Shown piece by piece: positions 26,899 to 34,533 of a DNA stretch of 64,000 bases (within the stretch, counting starts at the first letter, position 1; each line of letters starts with the position of its first letter). The position numbers and the translations under genes are program-made. This DNA comes from Gemmatimonadota bacterium (lineage in GTDB: Bacteria > Gemmatimonadota > Gemmatimonadetes > Longimicrobiales > Gaopeijiaceae). The notes below the pieces were generated by a model. The model did not search any database and was not told where the DNA came from. It saw only the letters and a program-made list of their open reading frames with translations. The stretch lies in assembly GCA_022340865.1 (NCBI GenBank), contig JAJDNC010000004.1:1-64000 (forward strand), read 5' to 3'.

Positions 26899-27522
26899 AT
26901 GAGCGACATGCTCGACGGAGTGACGTGGTATCGCGGCTCGTCCGTGCGGATTCGCCGGGCGGGGCTGGAGATCCACGTCGACCCCCTCGGCGTGGAGCCC
27001 GGCTCCCGAGCCGACTGTATCCTGCTCACGCATCCGCACTACGACAACTTCAGCGAGGCCGACATCGACCGGCTGCGCACCCCCGAGACCGTCGTCGTCG
27101 CTCCCGCCACCATGAAGAAGCTTCTGGACGACGCCGACCACTTCATGCGCGCCGGCGACATGGTCCAGCTCGACGGCGTGGACATCCTGGCGGTGCCGGC
27201 CCACAACGTGGACAAGCGCTTCCACCGTCCCGAGGACGGCTGGTTGGGCTACGTGTTCACGGTGGGGGGGGTGACGTACTACCACGCCGGCGACACCGAC
27301 TTCCTGCCCGCGATGTTCGGCATCCGATGCGATGTGGCGTTCCTCCCCTGTGGCGGGCACTACACCATGGGAGCGGAAGACGCCGCCCGGGCGGCGTCGG
27401 CCTGCGCCGCCAAGATCATCGTGCCCATCCACTGGGGGGAGCCCCACGGGACACGGGACGACGCCGAGCGCATCCGCGAGATGTTCTCCGGACGGGTGCA
27501 CATTCTCGAGCGCGAGGCCTAG
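26899..27522 (+). CDS. metallo-beta-lactamase-fold hydrolase, UlaG-like, with an altered metal motif
   Basis: The real gene is the last 207 codons of the 720-aa track ORF, starting at the ATG (MSDMLDGVTWYRGSSVRIRRAGLEIHVDP). It has the UlaG-like MBL fold: ILLTHPHYDNFSEADIDRLR, VPAHNV, YVFTVGGVTYYHAGDTDF and a C-terminal IVPIHWGEPHG. The first metal motif reads HPHYDN, with Asn in place of the final His of the usual HxHxDH, which might weaken or alter one metal site. Relatives hydrolyse phosphoesters or lactones; no substrate can be assigned. It is divergent from lon and followed after 76 bases by the Nudix gene. Confidence 0.85.
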   Translation: MSDMLDGVTWYRGSSVRIRRAGLEIHVDPLGVEPGSRADCILLTHPHYDNFSEADIDRLRTPETVVVAPATMKKLLDDADHFMRAGDMVQLDGVDILAVPAHNVDKRFHRPEDGWLGYVFTVGGVTYYHAGDTDFLPAMFGIRCDVAFLPCGGHYTMGAEDAARAASACAAKIIVPIHWGEPHGTRDDAERIREMFSGRVHILEREA

Positions 27523-27598
27523 TGACCCACGCCCCGTGCGCCGGCGTGGCCACCGGCCAACCGCTGGCCACCGGCGCCCCCCGGAGGAACCACACCGC

Positions 27599-28447
27599 AT
27601 GACCCCACCGGACTTCGTCATCCCGTTCCATCGGCTCCCGAAGAGCTTCGCCGAGAGCGTCGCCCACCCCCCGGCGGTGCCCGCGGTGCCCCGTCCGGCG
27701 GCAACCCTCATTCTCTTGAGGGAGGGCGAGGGGGGCATGGAGGTGCTCCTCATGCGACGGACCCGGAATGCGGGATTCGTGCCCGGCGCGTACGTCTTTC
27801 CGGGTGGACGGGTGGATGCCGCCGATGGGGACGCGGCACTGCTGGGACGCCTCGACGGCCTCTCGCCCCGGCAGGCCGAGGAACGGCTCGAGCTCGTCGC
27901 CGCCCAGCCGGCGGCGGTGGCCTACTACGTCGCGGCGCTCCGCGAGGCATTCGAGGAGACCGGGATCCTGGTGGGCCGTACCGCCGCCGGGCTCGCCCCG
28001 AACACCGCCGCCGAGGATGCAACCGTGGACGCCGTGCGCGAGGAGCTCATGGACGACCGGCTGTCCTTCGCCGAAGCGCTGGACCGGACGGCATGCCGAC
28101 TGGACGGGGGGGGCGTGCGCTACGTCGGGCACTGGATCACGCCGGTGGTCGAGCCGCGGCGCTACGACACGCGGTTCTTCGCCGCCGAGGTGCCGGCCGG
28201 CTCCCGGGCTGTGGTGGATCCCAGGGAGATGACCGATGCCGTGTGGATCACGCCCGCCGCTGCGCTGAGCCGTCAGGAAGAGGGAAGCCTCCCCATGGTG
28301 TTTCCCACCATCAGGACACTCGAACAGCTCTCGTTCCACCGCCGAGCCGGCGACGCCCTCGCGGCTCTGGGACGGAGCCCCGTTCCCACCGTCATGCCCC
28401 GTCTGGTGGTCACACCCACCGGGATCGCGCTGGAGTTGGACCCATGA
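27599..28447 (+). CDS. Nudix hydrolase, NUDT19-like
   Basis: A 282-residue product starting MTPPDFVIPFHRLPKSF; the 89 upstream residues in the track are another frame's shadow. The core LILLREGEGGMEVLLMRRTRNAGFVPGAYVFPGGRVD is followed by about 45 residues and then the Nudix box half ALREAFEETGILVG. The long spacer between GGRVD and REAFEETG is typical of the NUDT19/NUDT7 group, which hydrolyses CoA derivatives or nucleoside diphosphate linkages. A GGAGGA ribosome-binding site precedes the ATG. Its stop overlaps the start of the next gene (ATGA). Confidence 0.88.
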   Translation: MTPPDFVIPFHRLPKSFAESVAHPPAVPAVPRPAATLILLREGEGGMEVLLMRRTRNAGFVPGAYVFPGGRVDAADGDAALLGRLDGLSPRQAEERLELVAAQPAAVAYYVAALREAFEETGILVGRTAAGLAPNTAAEDATVDAVREELMDDRLSFAEALDRTACRLDGGGVRYVGHWITPVVEPRRYDTRFFAAEVPAGSRAVVDPREMTDAVWITPAAALSRQEEGSLPMVFPTIRTLEQLSFHRRAGDALAALGRSPVPTVMPRLVVTPTGIALELDP

Positions 28448-29004
28448 AGAAGCACGTAATCGCGGTTCTCGCCCTCGCTCTGCTCACTGCGTCCTGCCAC
28501 AGGAGCGGACCGTCACCGCTCCTCCAGGAGAACGAGGTCCTCGCCCGGATGCTCATGACGGACTTCCAGTCCGGCGACGTCTCCAACCTGAGCGGCCTGT
28601 TCTACCCCACCGCCGTCTACGACGACTACTCCAACCAGAACGAGTACAAGGGCCTGCAGGAGATCTCGGGCTACGTGAAGCGCCTTCAGTCCTGGGCCGA
28701 CGATATCACGTTGAGCGTCAACGCGGTCCACGCGTCGGAGACCGGGGTCACCGTCGAGTGGACGCTCAGCGCCGTGCAGGCACGCCCCATCCCCGGGACA
28801 ATCGGCGTGGCCACCGAGAACCAGGTGCAGGTCAACGGCGTCACCGTCCTCGAGGTCTCCAGGCACCTCATCACCCGGGCCGCGGACTACATGGACGACC
28901 TCGGCCTCGTGCTCCAGCTCGGCGGTCAGGTGCACATGCCCGGCGGCATAGTGCTGAAGGACAACGCGTTGCCGTCGCCGGACACCGGTACGGGAGGGAG
29001 GTGA
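28444..29004 (+). CDS. lipoprotein with SnoaL/NTF2-like domain
   Basis: A 186-residue lipoprotein: MKKHVIAVLALALLTASC is a short signal with lipobox LTASC. The mature part (ARMLMTDFQSGDVSNLSGLFYPTAVYDDYSNQNEYKGLQEISGYVKRLQSWADDITLSVNAVHASETGVTVEWTL) has the pattern of a SnoaL/NTF2-like ketosteroid-isomerase fold, with a small cavity that often binds small ligands. It is translationally coupled to the Nudix gene by an ATGA overlap. The ligand and partner are unknown. Confidence 0.72.
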   Translation: MKKHVIAVLALALLTASCHRSGPSPLLQENEVLARMLMTDFQSGDVSNLSGLFYPTAVYDDYSNQNEYKGLQEISGYVKRLQSWADDITLSVNAVHASETGVTVEWTLSAVQARPIPGTIGVATENQVQVNGVTVLEVSRHLITRAADYMDDLGLVLQLGGQVHMPGGIVLKDNALPSPDTGTGGR

Positions 29005-29103
29005 GGCGACGCTTCCAGCGCCCCCTCGGGGGTGGATGCGCGCCCGCTGCGCCCCACCGTGGACGTATCCGTCCGAGGTCCCCGGCGGCTCAGCCGCGGC
29101 TCC

Positions 29104-30165
29104 TCATGCCTCGAGGGCGTCCAGCGTCTCCCACGCCTGCGGCCGCCGACCCTCCTCGACGTCGTGGACGAGCTCCACGAGACGACGCACCAGGGGCGTG
29201 TCCACGCCCACCTCGCCGCCCAGCTCCGCGATGGGGGCGATCTGCGCGTCCACCTCGGTCTTCCGCTTCCGCACGGCCAGGTCGCGCCACACCCCGGAGT
29301 GGCTCTTGGCGGACTTCCGGTTGAATGCCACCAACCGGTCCAGGCTCGCCGCCGCCTCGGCATCGGGCGCCTCCGGAGCGAAGGCGGCGGGGTCGAAGCC
29401 GTCGAAGCCCTCCGGCGCCACCGCCCGCACGTGGGCTACACGCATCACCTCCCGTCCCAGCTCGATGAGCGTGGGCCGGTGCCGCTCCGAGGCCAGCACG
29501 TCGGCGATGGAAGCGTCCACCAGAGCCGTGGCGAAGAGGAGCGAGCCGTACGCCAGCTTGCCCCAGAGGTATCCCCAGATGTTGCCGGTGAGGATCGCCG
29601 CGGGCTCGAAGCGCCGGAAGAGCGCGTGCACGGCCCGGATGCGCCCGGTGGTGGCGCCGTCCAGCTCCCCCACCACCACCGCGCCGTGGTTGCCCCGCTG
29701 GATGACGCCGGGCTCCATGACGTCGGCGCCGAAGTTCACGAAGCAGCCCACCGTGCGCGCCTCGCCCACCCGCGCCGCGATGACCCGCTCGTTGAGGCCG
29801 TTCTGCACCGAGACGATGAAGCCGTCCCCGGCGAGCCGCGGCGCCAGCTCGTCCAGTGCGTCCTCGGTGTGATGGGCCTTCACCGCCAGCAGGACGGTGC
29901 CCAGGCCCGGGCCGACCTCTCCGGGGAGGAGCGCCGGGGCGTGCACCGTGAACGTGTCCACCGGCCCGGTGATGGCCAGGCCCCGCTCGCGGATGGCGCG
30001 CACGTGGGCCTCGTCGACGTCCACGAAGCGGACATCCTCGCCGGCCCTCTTCAGCCACGCGCCGATGGAGCCGCCCATGGCGCCGGCGCCCCAGATGGTG
30101 ATGGGGCCGAGCCGTCCCCCGTCGGTGCCGGCGGGCCGGACGCCCGATGCGGGGGACGTGGTCAC
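29104..30165 (-). CDS. 2-dehydropantoate 2-reductase (ketopantoate reductase) family protein
   Basis: A 353-residue NADPH-dependent reductase of the PanE/ApbA family. The Rossmann motif ITIWGAGAMGGSIGAWLKRAG starts near residue 23, VLLAVKAHHTEDALDEL marks the cofactor pocket, and SVQNGLNERVIAARVG with a conserved Asn and NIWGYLWGKLAYGSLL carries the catalytic Lys region. True PanE reduces ketopantoate for pantothenate synthesis, but many paralogs act on other 2-keto acids, and no other pan gene is nearby. It starts 10 bases after the Fe-S oxidoreductase stop, so the two are likely one operon. Confidence 0.8.
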   Translation of the reverse strand: MTTSPASGVRPAGTDGGRLGPITIWGAGAMGGSIGAWLKRAGEDVRFVDVDEAHVRAIRERGLAITGPVDTFTVHAPALLPGEVGPGLGTVLLAVKAHHTEDALDELAPRLAGDGFIVSVQNGLNERVIAARVGEARTVGCFVNFGADVMEPGVIQRGNHGAVVVGELDGATTGRIRAVHALFRRFEPAAILTGNIWGYLWGKLAYGSLLFATALVDASIADVLASERHRPTLIELGREVMRVAHVRAVAPEGFDGFDPAAFAPEAPDAEAAASLDRLVAFNRKSAKSHSGVWRDLAVRKRKTEVDAQIAPIAELGGEVGVDTPLVRRLVELVHDVEEGRRPQAWETLDALEA

Positions 30166-30175
30166 TGCTCCAGCC

Positions 30176-32164
30176 TCAGTGCGCCGCCGTCTCCGCGGCC
30201 ACCGGCTCCGGGATCGCGTCCGCCACGATCTCCACCACGTGCTTCACCTGGACCGGGTGCTCCTCGTACCCCTCCTGGACCTTGAGGCCGTCCTCGAGCA
30301 TGGCCATGCAGAACGGACACGACACGGCCAGCGTGGGCGCACCCGACTTCATGATCTCCGCGGCGCGGTTCCACGACACCCGGGGCTCCGCCTCCTCCCG
30401 CCAGAAGTTGCCGCCGCCGGCCCCGCAGCAGAACGCGTGCTCGCGGTTGCGCTCGAGCTCCACGATCTCCCCGCCGCCGGCCTTCACCAGCGCGCGCTGC
30501 TCGTCGTAGATGCCGTTGTAGCGTCCGTAGAAGCACGAGTCGTGGTAGGCCACCTTGCCCAGGTCCTCTCTGCCGGGCAGCCCCTTCTTGGCCACCAACT
30601 CGTGGACGAGCTGCTCGACGCTCACCACCTCGAAGGGCGTCCCGTTCCAGTCCTCGGGCACGAAGTCCCTGTAGTCCTTGTTGAAGACCTGGTGACAGTG
30701 GGGGTTCGTCACCACCAGACGATTGAACTTCACGGCGCCGAAGAGCTCCAGGTTCGTCTGGGCGTTCATCTGGAACTGGAGCTCGTTCCCCATGCGCCGG
30801 TAGTTCTCTCCGCAGCATACCTCGCTGTCGCCGAGGATACGGAAGTCCACGTCGAAGTACCGGAGGACCTTGAGCGTCGCCCTGGTGCTCTCGATGGAGC
30901 GATCGTCATAGAGCCCCCAACACCCGACCCAGAACAGGACGTCGAACTCCTCGCCGGGCTCGGCGACGGGGACGTCTCCGAGGCTCTCGAGGGTCTCGGT
31001 CTTGCGGTGCTCGCCGTACCCCCAGGGATCGCCGGTGCGCTCCATGCTGGTGAAGACGCGCTGGTACTCGGGCTCGATGTCCCCGACGTCGAGAACCTGG
31101 TAGCGGCGCATGTTCAGCAGCATCGACAGATGGTCGATGTCCACGGGGCACGCCTGCACGCACGCCATGCATGTGGTGCACTCCCAGAGGGTCTGCTGGG
31201 CGATGACGTGGTCGACCAACGGCTGGGATTCGAAATCCACGCCGTCGACGCTGCCCCCCGCGGCCGCAAACGCCTCACGCGCCACGGCGGCCTGCTTGCC
31301 GTGGGGCTGCTTGCCGGCCGCGTGGTACTTCAGGTCGACGATGAAGTCGCGCGGGCTCAGCAGCTTGCCCGTGGCGTAGGCGGGGCACGCCTCCTGGCAC
31401 CGCCCGCACTCGATGCAGGTGATGAGGTCCAGGCGGTCCTTCCACCCCAGGTGCTCGAGCCGATTGAAGCCGTACGCCTCCCCCTTCGACTCGTCCAGCT
31501 CCTTCTCCAGATCCATGAAGTCCATCTTCTGGTGGTCCTGGAGCTGCTGGAGCACCGAGTTGAACGGCGCGCCGAGGATGTGGAAGTGCTTCGACGTGGG
31601 CACGTACGCCAGGAAGGTGAACGCCACCATGAGGTGGGCGTAGCCGAAGTACGTGGACGTAGTGCCGGCCAGGTACCGCTCGCCCAGGTGGGTCACGGCG
31701 ATGACGGCGATGGCCGCCAGCACGATCCCCGACTCGTGGCTGTGGTACGTCAGGTACGTTGGCTTCACCACGTAGCGGCGCACGGCCAGCACCACGCATC
31801 CGAGGATGATGAGCGCGGCGAACACGTCCACCACGATGTCGAACCAGTCGAGGGGGCCCACCAGGAACCCCTGCCCCCCCACCGCCAGGCGGTCGAGCAG
31901 GTTCAGCGTGGAGATCGCGAAGGCCAGAAAGCCCCAGAAGATCATGGCGTGCGCCCACCCCGCGGTCAGGCGTTTGCGCACTTTGGTCTGGCCCAGCACC
32001 TCGATGAAGAAGATCGCGATCCGGCGTCCGATGTGGTCCGCTCGGCTCTCTGGGTGGCCGTGACGCACGAAGGCGATCTTGCCGGCCACCAATCGGAAAA
32101 ACACCACCAGCGTGGCCAGGACATACAGGCCAACGGCGAGGCGGATAATGGCTTGCGTATCCAT
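30176..32164 (-). CDS. membrane-bound Fe-S oxidoreductase, HdrDE/GlpC-like (candidate ETF:menaquinone oxidoreductase)
   Basis: A 662-residue fusion. The N-terminal 200 residues carry five or six membrane helices of the nitrate-reductase-gamma type (LYVLATLVVFFRLVAG, WAHAMIFWGFLAFAIST) with histidines that could bind heme b. Two 4Fe-4S motifs follow (CIECGRCQEACP, CTTCMACVQACP) and then two CCG domains (CWGLYDD with CCGENYRRMG, and HDSCFYGRYNGIYD with FCCGAGGGNFW). This layout matches the membrane EMO/EMR enzymes reported to pass electrons from electron-transfer flavoprotein to menaquinone, and also related HdrDE-like proteins. No etfAB is in the window. The domain call is firm, the partner is inferred. 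Confidence 0.85.
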   Translation of the reverse strand: MDTQAIIRLAVGLYVLATLVVFFRLVAGKIAFVRHGHPESRADHIGRRIAIFFIEVLGQTKVRKRLTAGWAHAMIFWGFLAFAISTLNLLDRLAVGGQGFLVGPLDWFDIVVDVFAALIILGCVVLAVRRYVVKPTYLTYHSHESGIVLAAIAVIAVTHLGERYLAGTTSTYFGYAHLMVAFTFLAYVPTSKHFHILGAPFNSVLQQLQDHQKMDFMDLEKELDESKGEAYGFNRLEHLGWKDRLDLITCIECGRCQEACPAYATGKLLSPRDFIVDLKYHAAGKQPHGKQAAVAREAFAAAGGSVDGVDFESQPLVDHVIAQQTLWECTTCMACVQACPVDIDHLSMLLNMRRYQVLDVGDIEPEYQRVFTSMERTGDPWGYGEHRKTETLESLGDVPVAEPGEEFDVLFWVGCWGLYDDRSIESTRATLKVLRYFDVDFRILGDSEVCCGENYRRMGNELQFQMNAQTNLELFGAVKFNRLVVTNPHCHQVFNKDYRDFVPEDWNGTPFEVVSVEQLVHELVAKKGLPGREDLGKVAYHDSCFYGRYNGIYDEQRALVKAGGGEIVELERNREHAFCCGAGGGNFWREEAEPRVSWNRAAEIMKSGAPTLAVSCPFCMAMLEDGLKVQEGYEEHPVQVKHVVEIVADAIPEPVAAETAAH

Positions 32165-32211
32165 GGTCGAACACTAGCCAAATCGGCCCCGAACCGCACG
32201 GCCGGGAGCCG

Positions 32212-32223
32212 GGTTCCGGAACC
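32212..32223. promoter_or_regulatory. perfect 12-bp palindrome in the divergent Fe-S oxidoreductase / MoxR promoter region
   Basis: GGTTCCGGAACC is a perfect dyad located 48 bases upstream of the oxidoreductase start and 59 bases upstream of the MoxR-like ATPase start. It could be an operator for a dimeric regulator; no family can be named. Confidence 0.35.
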
Positions 32224-32281
32224 GCCGTCCGTGCCGGGCGTAGGACCTTCCCTCTACTCGGCCAACTGCCCAGGAGGCGCC

Positions 32282-33751
32282 ATGACCGGGATCCGCCCCC
32301 GCACCGTCGGCGAGCTCAAGGCGACGGGCTATCGCCCGCGGACCGTGAAGGAAGAGATGCGCGGGAACCTCGTACGCAAGCTGCGGGAGGGCGAGACGCT
32401 CTTCCCCGGCGTGCAGGGCTACGAGGACACCGTCATCCCGCAGATCGTCAACGCCGTCCTCTCATGCCACGACTTCATCCTGCTTGGGCTCCGCGGCCAG
32501 GCGAAGAGTCGCATTCTTCGCCAGCTCGTGGAGCTCCTGGACGACGAGATCCCCATCCTCGAGGGGAGCGAGGTCAACGACGACCCGCTGCGCCCGATCT
32601 CCAAGTACGCTCGCCTCCTCCTCGCGGAGCGGGGAGACGACGCGCCGGTCGCGTGGGTCGAGCGGCCGCAGCGGTACGTGGAGAAGCTGGCCACTCCGGA
32701 CGTGACCATCGCCGACATCATCGGCGACGTGGACCCCATCAAGGCCGCGCGGGGCGGGCACATCCTCGCCGACGAGCTCACCATCCACTACGGGCTGCTG
32801 CCGCGAGCCAACCGGGGCATATTCGCCATCAACGAGCTGCCGGATCTCGCCGGCAAGATCCAGGTGGGGCTCTTCAACATCCTCCAGGAGGGGGACGTGC
32901 AGGTGAAGGGCTATCCGATCCGCCTGGCGCTGGACGTGATGATGGTGTTCACCGCCAACCCCGAGGACTACACGGCGCGTGGCAAGATCATCACGCCCCT
33001 CAAGGACCGCATCGGCGCGGAGATCCGCACGCACTATCCGGAGGAGCTGGAGATCGGCGTCGGCATCACGCGCCAGGAGGCGTGGACGAACCGCGACGGC
33101 GTGTGCGTCGACATCCCCGACTTCGTCGCGGACGTGGTGGAGCTGGTGGCGTTCGGCGCCCGGGACGACAAGCGCATCGACCAGCGCTCCGGCGTCAGCC
33201 AGCGCATGCCCATCACGGTCCTGGAGACCATGGTGTCCAATGCGGAGCGGCGGGCCCTGAGCAACGGTGAGGACAATGCGGTTCCACGCATCGCGGACCT
33301 CTACGCCGCCCTTCCGGCGATCACGGGGAAGCTCGAGCTGGAGTACGAGGGCGAGCTGCACGGCCACCAGAAGATCGCCCGGGAGCTCATCCAGGCCGCG
33401 GCGTTGCACGCCTTCGACCAGCGCGGCGGCGGCGCCGACGTGGAGGGGATCGTCGAGTACTTCGAGACCGGTGGGGTTCTCCAGGTGGGAGAGGACGCCG
33501 CCGCGGACGCGTGCGTGCGCGGCTTCGAAGCCGTGCCGGGCCTTCTCGACCTCGTGGAGGCGCTGGGACTCGCCCCCGGGGACGCCAACGACGGCGTGCG
33601 CGCGGCGGCCTGCGAGCTTACACTCGAAGCGCTGGTGGCCCAGAAGCGCATCGCACGGTCGGCCGCCGGCTATGCGCGTGCGCGCCACGAAGGCCCGTCG
33701 CAGGGCAAGGGCTATAAGGGATTCGACCCCACGGGAGGCCTCAACATCTGA
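32282..33751 (+). CDS. MoxR/Mg-chelatase-like AAA ATPase with atypical Walker motifs
   Basis: The real gene is the last 489 codons of the 1284-aa track ORF (MTGIRPRTVGELKATGYRPRTVKEEMRGNL), with AGGAGG just before the ATG. The AAA core has a P-loop reading GLRGQAKSRI (Ala where the last Gly is usual), a Walker-B-like GIFAINELPDL (Asn for the first acidic residue), sensor-1 Asn in FTANPEDY and an Arg-finger-like PLKDRIGAEI. These proteins pair with a vWA protein to remodel targets, as in ChlI/ChlD or MoxR systems. The vWA partner here lies about 8 kb away at 41569. The client is unknown. Confidence 0.82.
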   Translation: MTGIRPRTVGELKATGYRPRTVKEEMRGNLVRKLREGETLFPGVQGYEDTVIPQIVNAVLSCHDFILLGLRGQAKSRILRQLVELLDDEIPILEGSEVNDDPLRPISKYARLLLAERGDDAPVAWVERPQRYVEKLATPDVTIADIIGDVDPIKAARGGHILADELTIHYGLLPRANRGIFAINELPDLAGKIQVGLFNILQEGDVQVKGYPIRLALDVMMVFTANPEDYTARGKIITPLKDRIGAEIRTHYPEELEIGVGITRQEAWTNRDGVCVDIPDFVADVVELVAFGARDDKRIDQRSGVSQRMPITVLETMVSNAERRALSNGEDNAVPRIADLYAALPAITGKLELEYEGELHGHQKIARELIQAAALHAFDQRGGGADVEGIVEYFETGGVLQVGEDAAADACVRGFEAVPGLLDLVEALGLAPGDANDGVRAAACELTLEALVAQKRIARSAAGYARARHEGPSQGKGYKGFDPTGGLNI

Positions 33752-33908
33752 CGGGTGCGTGAAGTCGGCGCAGGGCGTCGTCAGGCCGGGCACCCGCGTC
33801 CGTAGGGCGTGGGTGGCGGCTTCCGGGCACCGCCGCGACAGTGGTGGTCCCTGCATCCCACTTGACGCACCCCACCACGACCAGGAACGGACGCTCCCCG
33901 AACGCTCA

Positions 33909-34469
33909 ATGGACGCACGCGAGACTTTGTCACCCGAGCAGAAGGAGGCGTTGGAGGACGCCCGCAAGAGCGCCGGCCAATTCCTCGGCGCCGCCAAGGT
34001 GGCCACGTTCAACGGATGGACCCTGGCCGTCTTCGCCGCTCTGACCATCCCCTTCGCCATCGGCAGCGTCACCGCCCTGGTTCTCGGCGTGGGCATGGCC
34101 GTGGTGGCCCGCAACGAGTTCAAGGGCCGGGGCATGCTCAGGCGCATCGACCCGGCGGGGGCCCGCCTCCTGGGCAGGAACCAGGTGGGCCTCATGTGCC
34201 TCGTCATCGCGTATTGCCTGTGGAGCATGTACGGCGCGTACGCCCATCCAGACCTCCAGATCCAGCAGCAGCTCGACCTGGTGGGCGTTCCTCCCGACAC
34301 CGTCCGCAGCCTGACGGTTCTGGTCTACGCCGGCGTCATCGGCACGAGCCTGATCTTCCAGGGGCTCAACGCACGCTACTACTTCGTGCGCGTGAAGAGG
34401 GTCGAGGCGTACCTGCGGCGCACGCCCGAGTGGATCGTGGAGCTGCAGCGGACGGTGACGCTGGACTGA
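33909..34469 (+). CDS. membrane protein of unknown function
   Basis: A 186-residue protein starting MDARETLSPEQKEALEDARKSAGQFLGAAK; upstream codons in the track belong to a shadow. It has a charged cytoplasmic N-terminus and four predicted membrane helices, in two pairs (NGWTLAVFAALTIPFAIG/VTALVLGVGMAVVA and VGLMCLVIAYCLWSM/LTVLVYAGVIGTSLIFQG). It ends with a charged tail (VKRVEAYLRRTPEWIVELQR). I do not recognise a family. It lies between the MoxR-like ATPase and the glycosyltransferase cluster on the same strand. Confidence 0.7.
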   Translation: MDARETLSPEQKEALEDARKSAGQFLGAAKVATFNGWTLAVFAALTIPFAIGSVTALVLGVGMAVVARNEFKGRGMLRRIDPAGARLLGRNQVGLMCLVIAYCLWSMYGAYAHPDLQIQQQLDLVGVPPDTVRSLTVLVYAGVIGTSLIFQGLNARYYFVRVKRVEAYLRRTPEWIVELQRTVTLD

Positions 34470-34533
34470 AGGCGACGCGCGGCCGGGAAGTCACCGCTGG
34501 CGTCGCGGGCCGGCGCCTCCGACCTTCCGGACC

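Noticed and set aside
29897-32281. First 795 codons of the 1284-aa ORF as part of the MoxR-like protein
   Set aside because: It is antisense to the Fe-S oxidoreductase; the AAA protein starts at 32282 with AGGAGG upstream.
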